Part shown: positions 20,193 to 30,035 of the stretch, piece after piece
Layout: each line of letters opens with the position of its first letter
How positions within the stretch are numbered: the stretch's first letter is position 1
Assembly (NCBI GenBank): GCA_022539475.1
Contig: VCMS01000182.1
Span: 164,419 to 228,418 of the forward strand
Length of the DNA stretch: 64,000 nt
Source: Gracilaria domingensis
Lineage: Eukaryota > Rhodophyta > Florideophyceae > Gracilariales > Gracilariaceae
Direction of reading: 5' to 3'
Made by a program: the position numbers and the translations under genes
Notes under the pieces: model-generated
Told to the model about the DNA's origin: nothing
Seen by the model: the letters and a program-made list of their open reading frames with translations, nothing else
The model's database searches: none

Positions 20193-22415
20193 ATGCGCCT
20201 GCCGTCGCCGCACGCCGCACGCGTCGTCGATCCCGTCGCCCACTCGTCCGATCCGCCTCGCGCCGCCTTTGCGCCGTCGCTGCCGTCGCTGCCGTCGCTG
20301 CCGTCATTGCGTAGCAGCGTCGCGCAGCGTTCCGCGCCGCATCGCTCGCCGCGCGCCGCGCGCGGCGCGCCCGCGTCGCAGCCGGGGCTGCTGGCGCGGA
20401 TATGGCGCCCGATGCCGGCCGCGCCGCGGTGCGGCGTGCTGTGGTTGCGCTGCGGGCAGCTGCGGCTCTCGGACAATCCGGCCGCGCACGCGGCTTCCGT
20501 GGCCAACGGCTTTCTGCTCGCGCTCGTCACGTTGCCGGATAAGCCGCTGGCGCCCATCGTCGCTTCGGCGGTGGCCGAGTTGGCGCGCTTGCTGCGGCTG
20601 GCGCGCCGGCCGTTGTTGGTGCGCGTGGCGGCCGATCAGGTGGCGGCCGCCGTAGCTGTGGCGCGTTCCGTGCGTGCCACCAGCTTGTACACTATTGCGC
20701 CGTGCGCGCGCGCGAGCCAGGCGTTGCGCGCGGCTGGTGTGCAGTTGAGGGCGTTTGCGCAGCCGTTGACGCTTAGTGAATCGCCGAGCGTGTGGCCGCC
20801 TCCACCGCCGGCCGCGGCCTCACTGCCGTCGGACATGTCGTTCAATCCATCTTTGACGCCGGCGGGTGAGACGCTGGCGCGACGCTCTCTAACCCACATG
20901 TTGAACCAAGCTAACATCACTTTGCCCATGCTGCTGGCCCGATTCCGCCATCATGTTCAAATCGGAACGCTAGCGCAACTGCGCATTCGCATTCAATTCC
21001 GTCTTGCTCGCGCTCCGCTTCCGAGGCTGGCCACCAATTCATGGCACAATCGGATCTCTTCTGCGCTTTCTTCGTTTTTCGCTCGGCTTCGACCTCCGCC
21101 GGCACTTGCCGCCCTGAGCATTGCAGCCTATGATGTCAATGGCGGTGATCGGCGAGGTGTGGAATGGGATGAAGCCGCTCAAAGCTTCGTGCTTAAAGAA
21201 TGGGAACATCAAGAAACGGAACGCCAAATGCTTCCGGAACAGCGTCTGCGTGAGTTCATGCGCCGCCGTCGCAATTTCTTTCACCGATCCTTCTTCCCAG
21301 ATGACGTCACCCCGGATTATTACTCTTTTACAGCCTGGCGCTTTGCTCAACGTTGTTTCAGCGCTACTGTCGGTGTCTTCGGTACCTCCTCCTTGCTTTT
21401 TGCTCTTGGCATCCGGTCCGGTAGGATCGGACAAGCTGCGGTCATTTCGTGGGTGTTGAAGGATGGTCTGGGTCGCGTTGGCAAGATGCTTTGGGCTGGT
21501 AGTATGGGCAAGGACTTTGATGTCGATCCCAAACGCTGGCGCTTTCGTTCGGCACTCTTGTACGTGTCTGGCAGTGGGCTTGAAATCGTCACTCAGATCT
21601 TCCCGGCATCCTTTCTTCTGTTCGCCACTGCGGCCAACACCATGAAGCAAGTTTCTATGCTCACTGCGTCGGCGACTCGTAACGCCATGTATCGGAGCTT
21701 TGGTGAGCGATCGCAGAATATTGCCAACATCACGGCAAAGGGAGAGGCTCAGATCGTTGTTGCTGACCTAATTGGCATGGGCACTGGTATTCAACTCAGC
21801 AAGATTGTTACTTCGAAAGCGCATGTTCTGGCCACATACGCTGTCCTGACTGTGATGGACATTATCGGAATCTATATGGAGCTGCGCCAGGTTGTTTTCC
21901 GTACCTTGAATGCTGAACGATCCAGTATCGTCCTCAATCACTATGTGCGCAAGGGTGAGTGTCTCTCGCCCTCACAGGTGTCTCCAAAAGAAAGAATATT
22001 CCTCAAGGAGAAGTACAAAAGCCGCATACGCCTGTCCAGCATTGCCAAAGCTGCAAATAATCCAGATGAACTGCAGTTGCTGTTGACTGTGTTTCGGCGA
22101 GAGCACTTCATCGTCACATTGCCACGTGCTGCAGACGGCGGCGCCTGTCGCCTTGTGTTGCGCAAAGATGCCTCCAATGAGGACGTTCTGCGAGCAATGC
22201 TGATGGCGGAGTACGTACATCAGGCTGTCAAGAAGAAAAATGGCAAAAAGGCGACACTCAGCAGGGAGGACAAAGAATCCATCCTCAGAAATGCTCGTAA
22301 GTCTGCGAAGCGCATGTTTCCTTCGTTCATTCGCAGTGCGAAGGGAGCCGGGTGGAACACGGATAACTTGCTGTTCAGTACGTTGAAGAGGAGAGGCTAT
22401 TGGCGACACAAGTAG
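20193..22415 (+). CDS. Photolyase N-terminal-like domain fused to a RUS (DUF647) domain
   Basis: A 740-residue protein. The start is a presequence-like region rich in A, S, P and R (residues 1-~75). Residues ~80-200 resemble the alpha/beta antenna domain of photolyases and cryptochromes: VLWLRCGQLRLSDNPAAHAA (family: W-R-x-LR-x-x-DNPAL), FLLALVTLPDK, RPLLVRVAADQVAAAVAVAR, SLYTIAPCARASQALRAAGV and QLRAFAQPLTL. No FAD domain follows. Residues ~370-640 are a clear RUS domain: FPDDVTPDYYSFTAWRF, VGVFGTSSLLFALGI, VISWVLKDGLGRVGKM, KRWRFRSALLY and AKGEAQIVVADLIGMG. RUS1/RUS2 of plants act in early seedling UV-B/light responses and plastid-linked membrane functions. The fusion suggests a flavin- or pterin-linked light input, but chromophore binding is inference only. 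The 5' half is extremely GC-rich; there is a (CCGTCGCTG)n repeat near 20277. Confidence 0.8.
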   Translation: MRLPSPHAARVVDPVAHSSDPPRAAFAPSLPSLPSLPSLRSSVAQRSAPHRSPRAARGAPASQPGLLARIWRPMPAAPRCGVLWLRCGQLRLSDNPAAHAASVANGFLLALVTLPDKPLAPIVASAVAELARLLRLARRPLLVRVAADQVAAAVAVARSVRATSLYTIAPCARASQALRAAGVQLRAFAQPLTLSESPSVWPPPPPAAASLPSDMSFNPSLTPAGETLARRSLTHMLNQANITLPMLLARFRHHVQIGTLAQLRIRIQFRLARAPLPRLATNSWHNRISSALSSFFARLRPPPALAALSIAAYDVNGGDRRGVEWDEAAQSFVLKEWEHQETERQMLPEQRLREFMRRRRNFFHRSFFPDDVTPDYYSFTAWRFAQRCFSATVGVFGTSSLLFALGIRSGRIGQAAVISWVLKDGLGRVGKMLWAGSMGKDFDVDPKRWRFRSALLYVSGSGLEIVTQIFPASFLLFATAANTMKQVSMLTASATRNAMYRSFGERSQNIANITAKGEAQIVVADLIGMGTGIQLSKIVTSKAHVLATYAVLTVMDIIGIYMELRQVVFRTLNAERSSIVLNHYVRKGECLSPSQVSPKERIFLKEKYKSRIRLSSIAKAANNPDELQLLLTVFRREHFIVTLPRAADGGACRLVLRKDASNEDVLRAMLMAEYVHQAVKKKNGKKATLSREDKESILRNARKSAKRMFPSFIRSAKGAGWNTDNLLFSTLKRRGYWRHK

Positions 22416-22630
22416 CGATCTTCGTGGACACTGGAATTGGCTGCTTTCGTTGCCAGCCTTTACTTCTTCTTCTTTAATGCGGACAACATCCTCCAGCCTT
22501 TACAATGTAGAGATATCGGATAAAGAGTTATGCGGTATTATTCGCAACAGTTTTGCAGATCTTCTCTAGATAGATACTCGGAATCTTCTTATAAACTGTT
22601 AACAACTTCAAGTCACAATCAGAAAGCGAG

Positions 22631-24397
22631 TTACATGGCTGAGATTTCGACGCCTGTCGTCTCTGCCTTTGTTTGGGCGTTCGCTTCTTGGGTCTTCCGC
22701 CTGTATAATCGCATGTTGAGTCCATTCTTTGTATGGATTGTAGCGCCAGTCGTCATCTGTACCTCCTGCGATGGATTGGCAAACTCGAAATCAAAACGAC
22801 GAATGATCATTGCTAGAGCAACGACAGACTCCAGGATTGCAAAATGATCCCCAACGCACTTACGGCTCCCTCCCCCAAACGGAAGGAAGGCAAAATCGGC
22901 GTGAACCTCCGTGGGGTATAGTGGACTACCATCTTCCAAACCTGACGCTGGGTTGTAGCCACGCCAGCCTTTGACGCCCGGATTTTGCTTCGGTCTGAGC
23001 CAGCGATCGGGGTCGAAGGTCTCGGGGTTGTCCCACAAATCCGGCGATCTATGTAGCGAATAAACGTTGATGAAAACGTCAGTGCCACGTCTCAGTGGCG
23101 TCTCTTTCGTAGCTGCACCTTTCGGCAATGTGGTATCTGCTAACAGTCGGCGTATGAGAAGCGGTGGAGCAGGATACAGACGCAAGCTTTCCGCCACAAG
23201 GCGACGTAGGTACGATAATCGCTGCACGTGCTCGTATGTGGGGTGACCATCGCCTACCACAGCGTCGATTTCCTCGCGAGCTTTCCGAACCATTTCAGGG
23301 TGCTTGGCCAGCTCGACAGTGGTCCACGTGAGGACGGCGGCAGTTGTCTCGTGGCCCGCAATTAGAAGCGTCATCAAGTCATCCCGGAGCTGTTGGTTGG
23401 TGGTCTGTTCACCACGCAACTCGACAAGGAAACGTAGCAAGGAAGGGTCAGTGACGTTCTCATAGTCGCGGTTCTCCAATTCGGTGAGGTCCTGCGCAGT
23501 GGCAGTACGTTTTGCGCTTAGAATAAGTGTATTAAGCGTCTCGTTGATGAGCTTCATGTCGCTATAAAACGCACGTAAACGCGGCACGACGACTTTTGCT
23601 CCGGGGATTTTCCAATAGGGAATTAAACTCATGCTGCGATGCTCGGTTTCTTTGAGCGTGCGGTACACGGCTTTGATGATGGGGCTCTCGGAGGTGATGC
23701 TGTTGAATTCAAAATTGAAGACGGCCTTGCCGATGATATCGAGGGCGAGACTGCTATACTCGGTCTCCATGTCGAGAACATGGGCGCCGTTAATACGTTG
23801 AAGCTTGTCGCATAGCGTTTGCGTGCAGGAGCCGAACATGGACGTCATGTGCTTCAACCACATGGCATGGAAGCCAGGCACAATTGCGCGTCGGCGGATC
23901 TTCCATGTGGCATAGTCCGCAGGAATGAGCCCCTTGCCCATGATTTCGTCCAGCACCTCCGCCAACACACCCTTGTCATACAAGATGTTGTTCTCCTTCA
24001 GAATGCTGCGGGCAATAATGGGGTCCTGCACGACGTAGAAGACCTTGGGCCCGAAACAGAGCTTGTAGATGGGGCCATATGCCAGAAAGGATCGATGCAA
24101 AGCGACGAAGAACGGCTCGCCGCCGATGAAAAAGGTGGTGTCGCCCTCGGCAGACGGGGCGTCATTGATGCAGGGGCGATGCCCGTAGGTCTGCAGAATG
24201 TTGTCGACCCAGAGATCGAAGGTATCGCGCAAGGTGAGCGGGGCAGGCGGCTCCAAGGCGCGGTGCGCCGGCGAAGGCGGATCCACCAGCGCGGCGGAAA
24301 CGCGCTGTCGGCGACGGGCGCGCGCATCACAAAGCGGCGGCGAGCGCTGGCGCGCAGCAACGCGCGCCGGGAAGGCGGCGGGAACAAAGGCAGCCAT
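22631..24397 (-). CDS. Cytochrome P450, CYP97-like carotenoid ring hydroxylase, plastid-targeted
   Basis: From ATG 24397 this is 588 residues, beginning MAAFVPAAFPARVAARQRSP, a credible transit peptide. The P450 core matches the CYP97 family: GPIYKLCFGPKVFYVVQDP, GLIPADYATWKIRRRAIVPG, helix-I AGHETTAAVLTW (oxygen-activation threonine), helix-K ESLRLYP (ExxR), and the haem loop FLPFGGGSRKCVGDHFA with the cysteine ligand. CYP97 enzymes hydroxylate the rings of alpha- or beta-carotene to make lutein or zeaxanthin, and some in red algae act on zeaxanthin precursors. Which ring is used cannot be told here. The frame is open upstream to 24601, but those residues look untranslated. It is convergent with the RUS gene, 215 bp apart. 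Confidence 0.88.
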   Translation of the reverse strand: MAAFVPAAFPARVAARQRSPPLCDARARRRQRVSAALVDPPSPAHRALEPPAPLTLRDTFDLWVDNILQTYGHRPCINDAPSAEGDTTFFIGGEPFFVALHRSFLAYGPIYKLCFGPKVFYVVQDPIIARSILKENNILYDKGVLAEVLDEIMGKGLIPADYATWKIRRRAIVPGFHAMWLKHMTSMFGSCTQTLCDKLQRINGAHVLDMETEYSSLALDIIGKAVFNFEFNSITSESPIIKAVYRTLKETEHRSMSLIPYWKIPGAKVVVPRLRAFYSDMKLINETLNTLILSAKRTATAQDLTELENRDYENVTDPSLLRFLVELRGEQTTNQQLRDDLMTLLIAGHETTAAVLTWTTVELAKHPEMVRKAREEIDAVVGDGHPTYEHVQRLSYLRRLVAESLRLYPAPPLLIRRLLADTTLPKGAATKETPLRRGTDVFINVYSLHRSPDLWDNPETFDPDRWLRPKQNPGVKGWRGYNPASGLEDGSPLYPTEVHADFAFLPFGGGSRKCVGDHFAILESVVALAMIIRRFDFEFANPSQEVQMTTGATIHTKNGLNMRLYRRKTQEANAQTKAETTGVEISAM

Positions 24398-25347
24398 GGC
24401 GGCGGTGGGCGAGAAGGGGCGGCGAGGGCAGGAGCGCGGCGGGGGCGAACGGGGCGGGCGGCCGGAGGGGGAGGCAGGGGCGATCTGGGCGCCATTTGAG
24501 TGGACGGCGCCATTGAGCGCGCAGATACGCAAATCAAGGCGCGTGGCGCGAGGTGCGGTGGCGTTTCGCGACCACGTCGGTTCGGTAATGAGCCGCCACA
24601 CGCGCGCGCTTGCCGCGCGCGCACCTCGCGCCGCACCTGTTCATTCGTTCCGCGCGCCATTCGCGTGCCGTCGCCGTGATCTCGGCAACCCTGCGCCTGC
24701 CACGGAGCACACGTTCACACACAATCACGCGGATGAACTGCTACGTGTCGCCCGCGGATGCGCGCTTGCGTTTCAAGCGGCGCTCCATGCGCTACTAGAG
24801 ATGTCCTCAACAATTCTGTCGCAGCCCTGAAGAGAAGAGTGGGATCGTATTTTGATACTGTACCTTTGTACACAACGAACAGAACGTCCGCTCCTTATCT
24901 TTCTAACAGAAATGGATCTGAGCGCCTCTTCGCTGGCTTTGACGCAACACAAAAGTTGCGGCTCGGAGGCTAATCCGTCTAGCACTCTTCTTTGAAGCAC
25001 AAGACGAAACGGTTTGTTTGCACTTGCTTCTTCTTCAGTCAAGACTGCACCATTAGATGCAGGAAGAGTTCCACAATACATTATGGTCAACCCGTCTTCG
25101 GAACGACATAAGTAAAGTCTACTGCCGTGCGCTTCACAATACGTTTTGCTGGACTGATCAGCTGATCGAAGACATTCGGTATAGTTTTTGCTGACAGAAT
25201 GAACATTCGCAAGTTCTTTCGAACAAATAGTTCACCACAAGAGAACCGTCAAGGACCAAACTGCAAACACTCAAAGAGGCCGAGATTTTGTCGCCATCAC
25301 CGCAGACAAATTAGTGCATGCTTCGGCTTCAAGCGATCCAATCAACC
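24398..25347. other. Intergenic region upstream of CYP97
   Basis: GC-rich to about 24700 (promoter side of CYP97), then AT-rich. No gene is recognised. It ends at an A8 run (25348-25355) where the interspersed repeat begins. Confidence 0.45.
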
Positions 25348-26070
25348 AAAAAAAAGGTACGATCTTATTGTGACGAGGAGCATTAAGCTACCGGGGGTCG
25401 CCACTCCCCGGTGCTCTTTGGGCCGTAGCCCGGGACTAGGGTCATCACTCCCCATCCCCCTTCTGGCGGCAATCACCTCCCCAGGGACTCAAGCTTCCAT
25501 GGATCGGTTGAGGCCCTTCCCAGTAGCCGCCCTACCCGCCCCTAGGCCACGGCTACGGGCATGGCCCGCCCCGTCCGGGTGCTGGGGGCTCTATACCCCA
25601 GCATCCCCTTCCAGACCCGAGCCCAGGGCCGATCGGGAGGTATCTCCCGGCAGTGTAGGTAATCCTACAATCGCTGCTCGGGAAACTCCGCCACGATCGG
25701 GGTTTCCGGAGGTGCTACTCCCCAGACTCGCCTACCCCCGGGCCCTGACCTGGGATACCCACCCCTGTCCCACATTGTTCCGGTGATTGTTTGTTTTTTG
25801 TCAGCTTGTTTCAATTCAGTTTATTGTCTATTGGTTCTAATTCATTTTTATTGTTCTACTTGCTTCGATTCAGTTTATTGTGTTGCTTCCGTGTTCGATT
25901 CCGATGTCTCCTGGTTGAATTCCATTTCTGATTCCCACTCGGCCAGTTGCACCGGGACGTCACCCCCGGCGCCGGCAAAGTTGGGGCGAAGCACTCAATT
26001 TAAAGCGTAGGATTGCTGCAATTGACTCTGTTGTTTGGCTCAACTTGATCTTGTGTGGTAATGAGCAAAT
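25348..26070 (+). repeat. Interspersed hairpin-rich repeat, copy A
   Basis: Nearly identical to 30725-31452, starting at an A8 run. The first ~430 bp contain many small perfect hairpins: ACCGGGG/CCCCGGT at about 25391-25413, GGGC/GCCC at about 25420-25432, TGCTGGGG/CCCCAGCA at about 25580-25603, CGGGAG/CTCCCG at about 25634-25650 and TGTAGG/CCTACA at about 25655-25670. A frame of about 138 residues (starting MTRSIKLPGV) is open in both copies, but the identity continues just as strongly through the following AT-rich non-coding part, so conservation does not by itself argue for coding. No transposase or polymerase is present. It could be a non-autonomous mobile element, a solo LTR or a structured RNA gene. 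Confidence 0.75.
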
Positions 26071-26890
26071 TGGTTGGCACTATTGTGAATGCTCACTTCA
26101 AATGTAGAATTACTGCGCACAGCATCTGACGGCATATGCTGGAGCGTGTGCTTAATTTTCTGTTGTGCATGGGAGAGAAATGTTTCGACTATGCGGCGCA
26201 AACTCTACTGCTGACAATCTAGCTAGTTCAGCATAGCTTTCGTGGCAGGAGAAATGTTGACACAGTTTAATGGCGATTGGTGAAGAATGGTGCTACCAGT
26301 GGCGCTCAACTTGCGAGCTTGCCGAGCGTGCAGATGTCAAGTGCAGGTGAAGGTAAAGCGCGTTGAGGTACGAGTAAATGCTTGACGTGTACGCGTGGCT
26401 TACTTTGCCAGAATAAAATCGCATTTGCACTGTGCAGTTCTCGTCGAGCAGATCTCGAATCAAAGCGCAGCCCCATTCCCGACCCCCCCAAAACCCTGCA
26501 ATTGGAACAATCGCGGCGCGCCTAGGAACTATACAGAGAACATACAAACGCTCCATTGACGGCTACTTCAGCTGGACATCCGCCGACCTCGACTGAACGC
26601 CCATGCAGGCGGTGCACGTCTCCTCGCAAACGGCTACGTCGTGCGGACCTCACACGCCAGCGCACATTTTGCGATACGCACCGACGCTTAGCACATCATG
26701 GGCGCGTTTCGAGCGTCGTCGCCGTCGCCCACCGTCTTCAGAATGAGCCCAGAAGAGGTATCGTGCTAGTTGAAAAGGTGATCCGGGTTGGTTTCCTGGG
26801 CGATATAATACCGTTTGAACCGGAATCTCTGCTGGAGGCAGAGCATGGTGGAATGCGGTTGAATTTCAACCACATGAACTGTAGAAAAAT
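26040..26890 (+). pseudogene. Decayed copy of the PhyH dioxygenase 5' region and first coding part
   Basis: Bases ~26040-26440 match, at roughly three quarters identity by eye, the reverse complement of the flank upstream of the PhyH gene (about 51425-51780). Shared words include GAATTACTGCG, ACAGCATC, TGGGAGAGAAATGTTT and GACGTGTACGCGTGGC. From 26555 the coding part follows: DGYFSWTSADLD then a TGA, and in the next frame LLANGYVVRTSHASA and HIMGAF, matching EGYFSWTGGDRD, FHENGYVVLTSHASA and LIMDAF of the parent. Stops and frame changes make it non-functional. It is inverted relative to the parent, 25 kb away. The copy is much poorer in GC than the parent. Confidence 0.75.
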
Positions 26891-28265
26891 AACTCATTCA
26901 AGCAGCTTGTAGCTCACCAAGTTGTTTATTCTGTCTACGAGCTATTACTTTATATCTCTAGCTTCCAGCAACTACCTCACACAAAATACAAACATTTGTA
27001 TTTTGTGTTCCTGTTCCTAACTTTGTTAGTAACAGTCCGTTTGGAACGCACAGAGAGCAGCTGCAACGCCTCGCAAATCTTCCACGCGGACGTTGCAGTG
27101 CTCTGAAATGTTCATTGTGCCAAACTCCGTGCCGCACTAACGATCAGTTATTCCACATGAACAATGAGCAGTCGAAATCAGGTGTAGACTCTTTTACCTG
27201 AACAAGCCCTTCAATTTGAGACCACTTTGTGTGTGAAGTGCCAAAATGATTCAAAATGTTGGCACCGCCAGCTTCCCGGAGGCTGGTAGAAGTAGCTAGG
27301 GAATCGTTTGAGCAGTTGTTCGACTGTAACGTTCCATCATCTGTACTTGTTACTGCTAGTATATGTAGTGGATCTTTGGATACTGGTGAAAGGTAAGATT
27401 ACGCTGGGTATGAAATGCATGAATGGGGCTTACACGTCGAGGACAAGAAAACGATGTCTCCTCTTTTCAGGCATAAATCTGTTCGCAGGCGGGGAGCATA
27501 TTCATACTATCAGGATTTGGTAGAGGAAGGTTTGCGTTCTGTCAATGTTGTCCTGTCAAATATCTCGTTCCATGTTAGACCCTAGGCGACATCTACAGTG
27601 AAGAAAATGGATGCACGTCATCTGTCGCTGTTAACGCGCGGTATTTGATTCAGAAGTATGCAAATCACGTATTGGAACATGCATAGATCCGAATTTGGTT
27701 TGACTGAAACGACTCGTTGGTTTATTGAGTGATTCAGGCCGAGGTCGATGTGCTGATGGGTATCTTCGTTCTGCTCATCACGCTTTTCAGACGCTCATTC
27801 AAAGGAAAGCATGCTGACTTTCCCTAGTCGACTTTCCGGCTTGTGTTCCCGAGCAAGAAAATCACGAAGGGACACCCACAGTAAGATGCTTCGTACGACC
27901 TTCGGTATCATAGAGAATGTGGCAAATCAAGCCCTAGAACACCGATACGGCACCGAAGAAGAGAGTGTCAGCGGGCTCTCTGCCTCCTCTCTGACCTCCT
28001 CCAGATCGCGAATCTCCGTGATCAGGTGCCTTTATGGCAGTCTCAGGCTGCCGCTTAGGCCAAGCCAGTTCTAATTAAACCGTTCCGTAGCTCCATAGTT
28101 TCTAATTAAACCTAACTCTACGCTTTCTATTGTAACAGGGCAGTTTCGACATTTTTGCGGGTGAAAGAATCTGGTTGAAGTGAGGAGAGGGTTTGAATGT
28201 GAATGCGAGAACAAGGGCATCGAAGATCTACCAAAACAGAGTGATTCATATGCGGTATGAGTTAT
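26891..28265. other. AT-rich intergenic region with a 13-bp perfect hairpin
   Basis: No gene recognised in 1.4 kb. A perfect inverted repeat, arms 26980-26992 and 26997-27009 with a four-base loop, is the clearest structure (ACACAAAATACAA pairing with TTGTATTTTGTGT). Confidence 0.55.
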
Positions 28266-28440
28266 AATTGCCAGAAGAGTACACAATTGCGCGGAAGAAG
28301 TCGTCGTTACTTTCTTTTTGGTTGCAACCCAACCTGCTATTACGTATGCCACTAGCGACGATGATGGCGATGTGGTCGTGACAGTCGCGCAGGAAGAAGC
28401 AACGCCCGACTTCAGCATTCTTTGGTGTCGGTGGGCTACT
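28266..28440 (+). pseudogene. EBP2 gene fragment 1 (5' leader joined to internal coding)
   Basis: Bases about 28270-28345 match the leader of the EBP2 gene at about 35035-35105 (shared GCGCGGAAGAAGTCG and TTACACGTAT-like words). They are joined directly to a segment matching 35350-35430, read as TSDDDGDVVVTVAQEEATPDFS (parent TSDDDGDAVVKAAQEEATPDFS). About 245 bp of the parent, including the start codon, is missing. It cannot produce a functional protein. Confidence 0.8.
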
Positions 28441-28712
28441 CACAACGGAATACAAGGTACAAAGGTACATGCAGATATCGTTCGTCTGGAAATGCTCGGG
28501 AGAAGCAGGATTCATTCTAAATTAGTTGCATCATCGTACACGTATGCCAGGGAGTGTCCGGTTTTTCCGTGCGAGCACACCACTTTACAGAGCGTCAACC
28601 GACGCCAACCGACGCAACTGCCACGCCAGCGGCGGTTGCATGCGCGTTTGCTTACAGCGAGCATTCCAAGGAGCGCCCACATGCGCTCTCCCTCATCCTC
28701 CCTCATCCTCCC

Positions 28713-28970
28713 TCACTCCTCCTCGTCGGAATGGTCGCGCTCGCAGCGCCCACACAGCTGCGAGCGCCGGTTGAACACGAGCTTGAACCTGCAGCGTTTG
28801 CGCACGCCGTTGCGCCCGCACCGGTGCAGCTCGCGGTCGCACCGGATGACGCGGTGCTCCAACAGGCCCATGCCGCACACCACGCACTTGCCGCCCACAA
28901 ACACGCGCAGCCCGGTGCGTTGGTCGGGCTCCGTGATGAAGATCTGCAACGGACGGTACTTCTTTCCCAT
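28713..28970 (-). CDS. Small cysteine-rich, zinc-ribbon-like basic protein, hypothetical
   Basis: From ATG 28970, 85 residues. After MGKKYRPLQIFITEPDQRTG comes a cysteine-rich core: KCVVCGMG (CxxC), then single cysteines in VIRCDRELHRCGRNGVRKRC and a final LCGRC (CxxC), ending in an acidic tail DHSDEEE. The spacing suggests one or two zinc sites, and the arginine-rich core suggests nucleic-acid binding. I do not recognise the family. Favouring a real gene: the ATG, the ordered CxxC pairs and a short acidic end. Against it: the gene sits in a pseudogene-rich stretch and overlaps GC-rich sequence open in other frames. An ATG at 29042 would add 24 residues. A TATAAT-like word lies just upstream at about 29046. 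Confidence 0.45.
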   Translation of the reverse strand: MGKKYRPLQIFITEPDQRTGLRVFVGGKCVVCGMGLLEHRVIRCDRELHRCGRNGVRKRCRFKLVFNRRSQLCGRCERDHSDEEE

Positions 28971-29334
28971 TGCGTCGCTACGTCTGCGGTAGTGCGCGCT
29001 TCTGGATGTCTGTGAAGGCAGTGTCATGGCGCGGCAGCGCACGCCATTATATGCCGCCGCTTTGCCGCGCTGTGGCGGCGTCGGGCGTGGCGCGGCGCCG
29101 CTGGTGCGCGGTTGCAGCTGCGGTGGTCATTGCGGCGTGCGCAGGGCGCTGTCAAAGTCATAACTGGTCTGGCACTGCGTCTGGCGGTAGAAGCGTTTAT
29201 GAAATGAATGCGCACCCGTTCACGCCGCCACGCTGCTCGTTTTCGCACCACCACACCAGTGCGCTCGAAACCCGTCCGAATCTACTCATAAACACGAAAG
29301 CTGCCATTCTACAGAAAGGAGCCAGAACCAAGTG

Positions 29335-29512
29335 CAGGAGCGAGCAAAACAATTTTGCGCTCCTGCCGCTCTCTCTGGTGCGATAGTGCGTCGTCGGACC
29401 GCAGGCATCAGTGATCCGCCAACTCTCTTCACACACAAAATGACCAAGCGAAAACAGAACCACGGGCGCAAGGCGTCTTCAGGAGCCCGCTCGAGCAACA
29501 ACAGTTGCAAGC
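29335..29512 (+). pseudogene. EBP2 gene fragment 2 (leader and first codons)
   Basis: Matches about 35125-35275, including GATCCGCCAACTCTC and the start region. It reads MTKRKQNHGRKASSGAR against the parent MAKRKRKHGRKASVEAP. The match ends inside CAACAACAGT, where POT1-derived sequence begins. It contains exactly the part deleted from fragment 1, plus overlap with neither. Confidence 0.8.
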
Positions 29513-30035
29513 GCGATGTCGATATGGGTACCATATCGGCGGGAACCCAACTCTGAGAATGGATTTCGATACTGCATCTTCTGGGATAGGTTCTCCTGTA
29601 ACCGCGTCGATTGGAATCGTGTTCATAGCTGGTGAGAAAATGTTCTCAACTCTGTTTCCAGAGCAAGACCTATCATACCTGAACATTTTGAGGTTTCTAG
29701 ATAACGAATCCGAATGTGCGTTGATTCTGGGTGGCTTTCGAGTGTATGGCAGTGCACTTGGTGCTCTAACGATAATTCATGAGATAGGAAGGTTGTGCTA
29801 TGCGCTTAGTTGTCGCGCAACCCTTCTTTCTCTCGCTACTCGCACATCTCGGGCATTATGTGCGTTCCAGATAAGGGTTGAAGTCTTGCCACTGATGGTG
29901 AGTTGTATTTCTCTGCGATTTCCGTTTCGCACAACGCGAGCGTGGCGAATGAGCAACTGAGAGCCGTTTGTGGGATGAAAGCTCCACGATGGGCAAATAT
30001 CGAAGAACAAGAACATGCCAGAAATTCTACGAGCT
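29513..30035 (+). pseudogene. POT1 gene fragment (antisense to the plus strand)
   Basis: Matches about 37055-37575 of the POT1 locus, same relative orientation as EBP2-POT1 at the parent locus. Words shared include GTGAGTTGTATTTCTCTGCG and CAAGACCTATCATACCTG. On the minus strand, YDRSCSGNRVENIF corresponds to YDRSCSANGVENIF in POT1. Frames are broken (for example PEDAVSKSILRVG runs into unrelated sequence). It lacks the first OB fold. Confidence 0.82.

Noticed and set aside
20107-20655. Long open frames on both strands in the GC-rich start of the RUS gene
   Set aside because: They are composition-driven shadows; only the frame leading into the photolyase-like and RUS domains shows family motifs.
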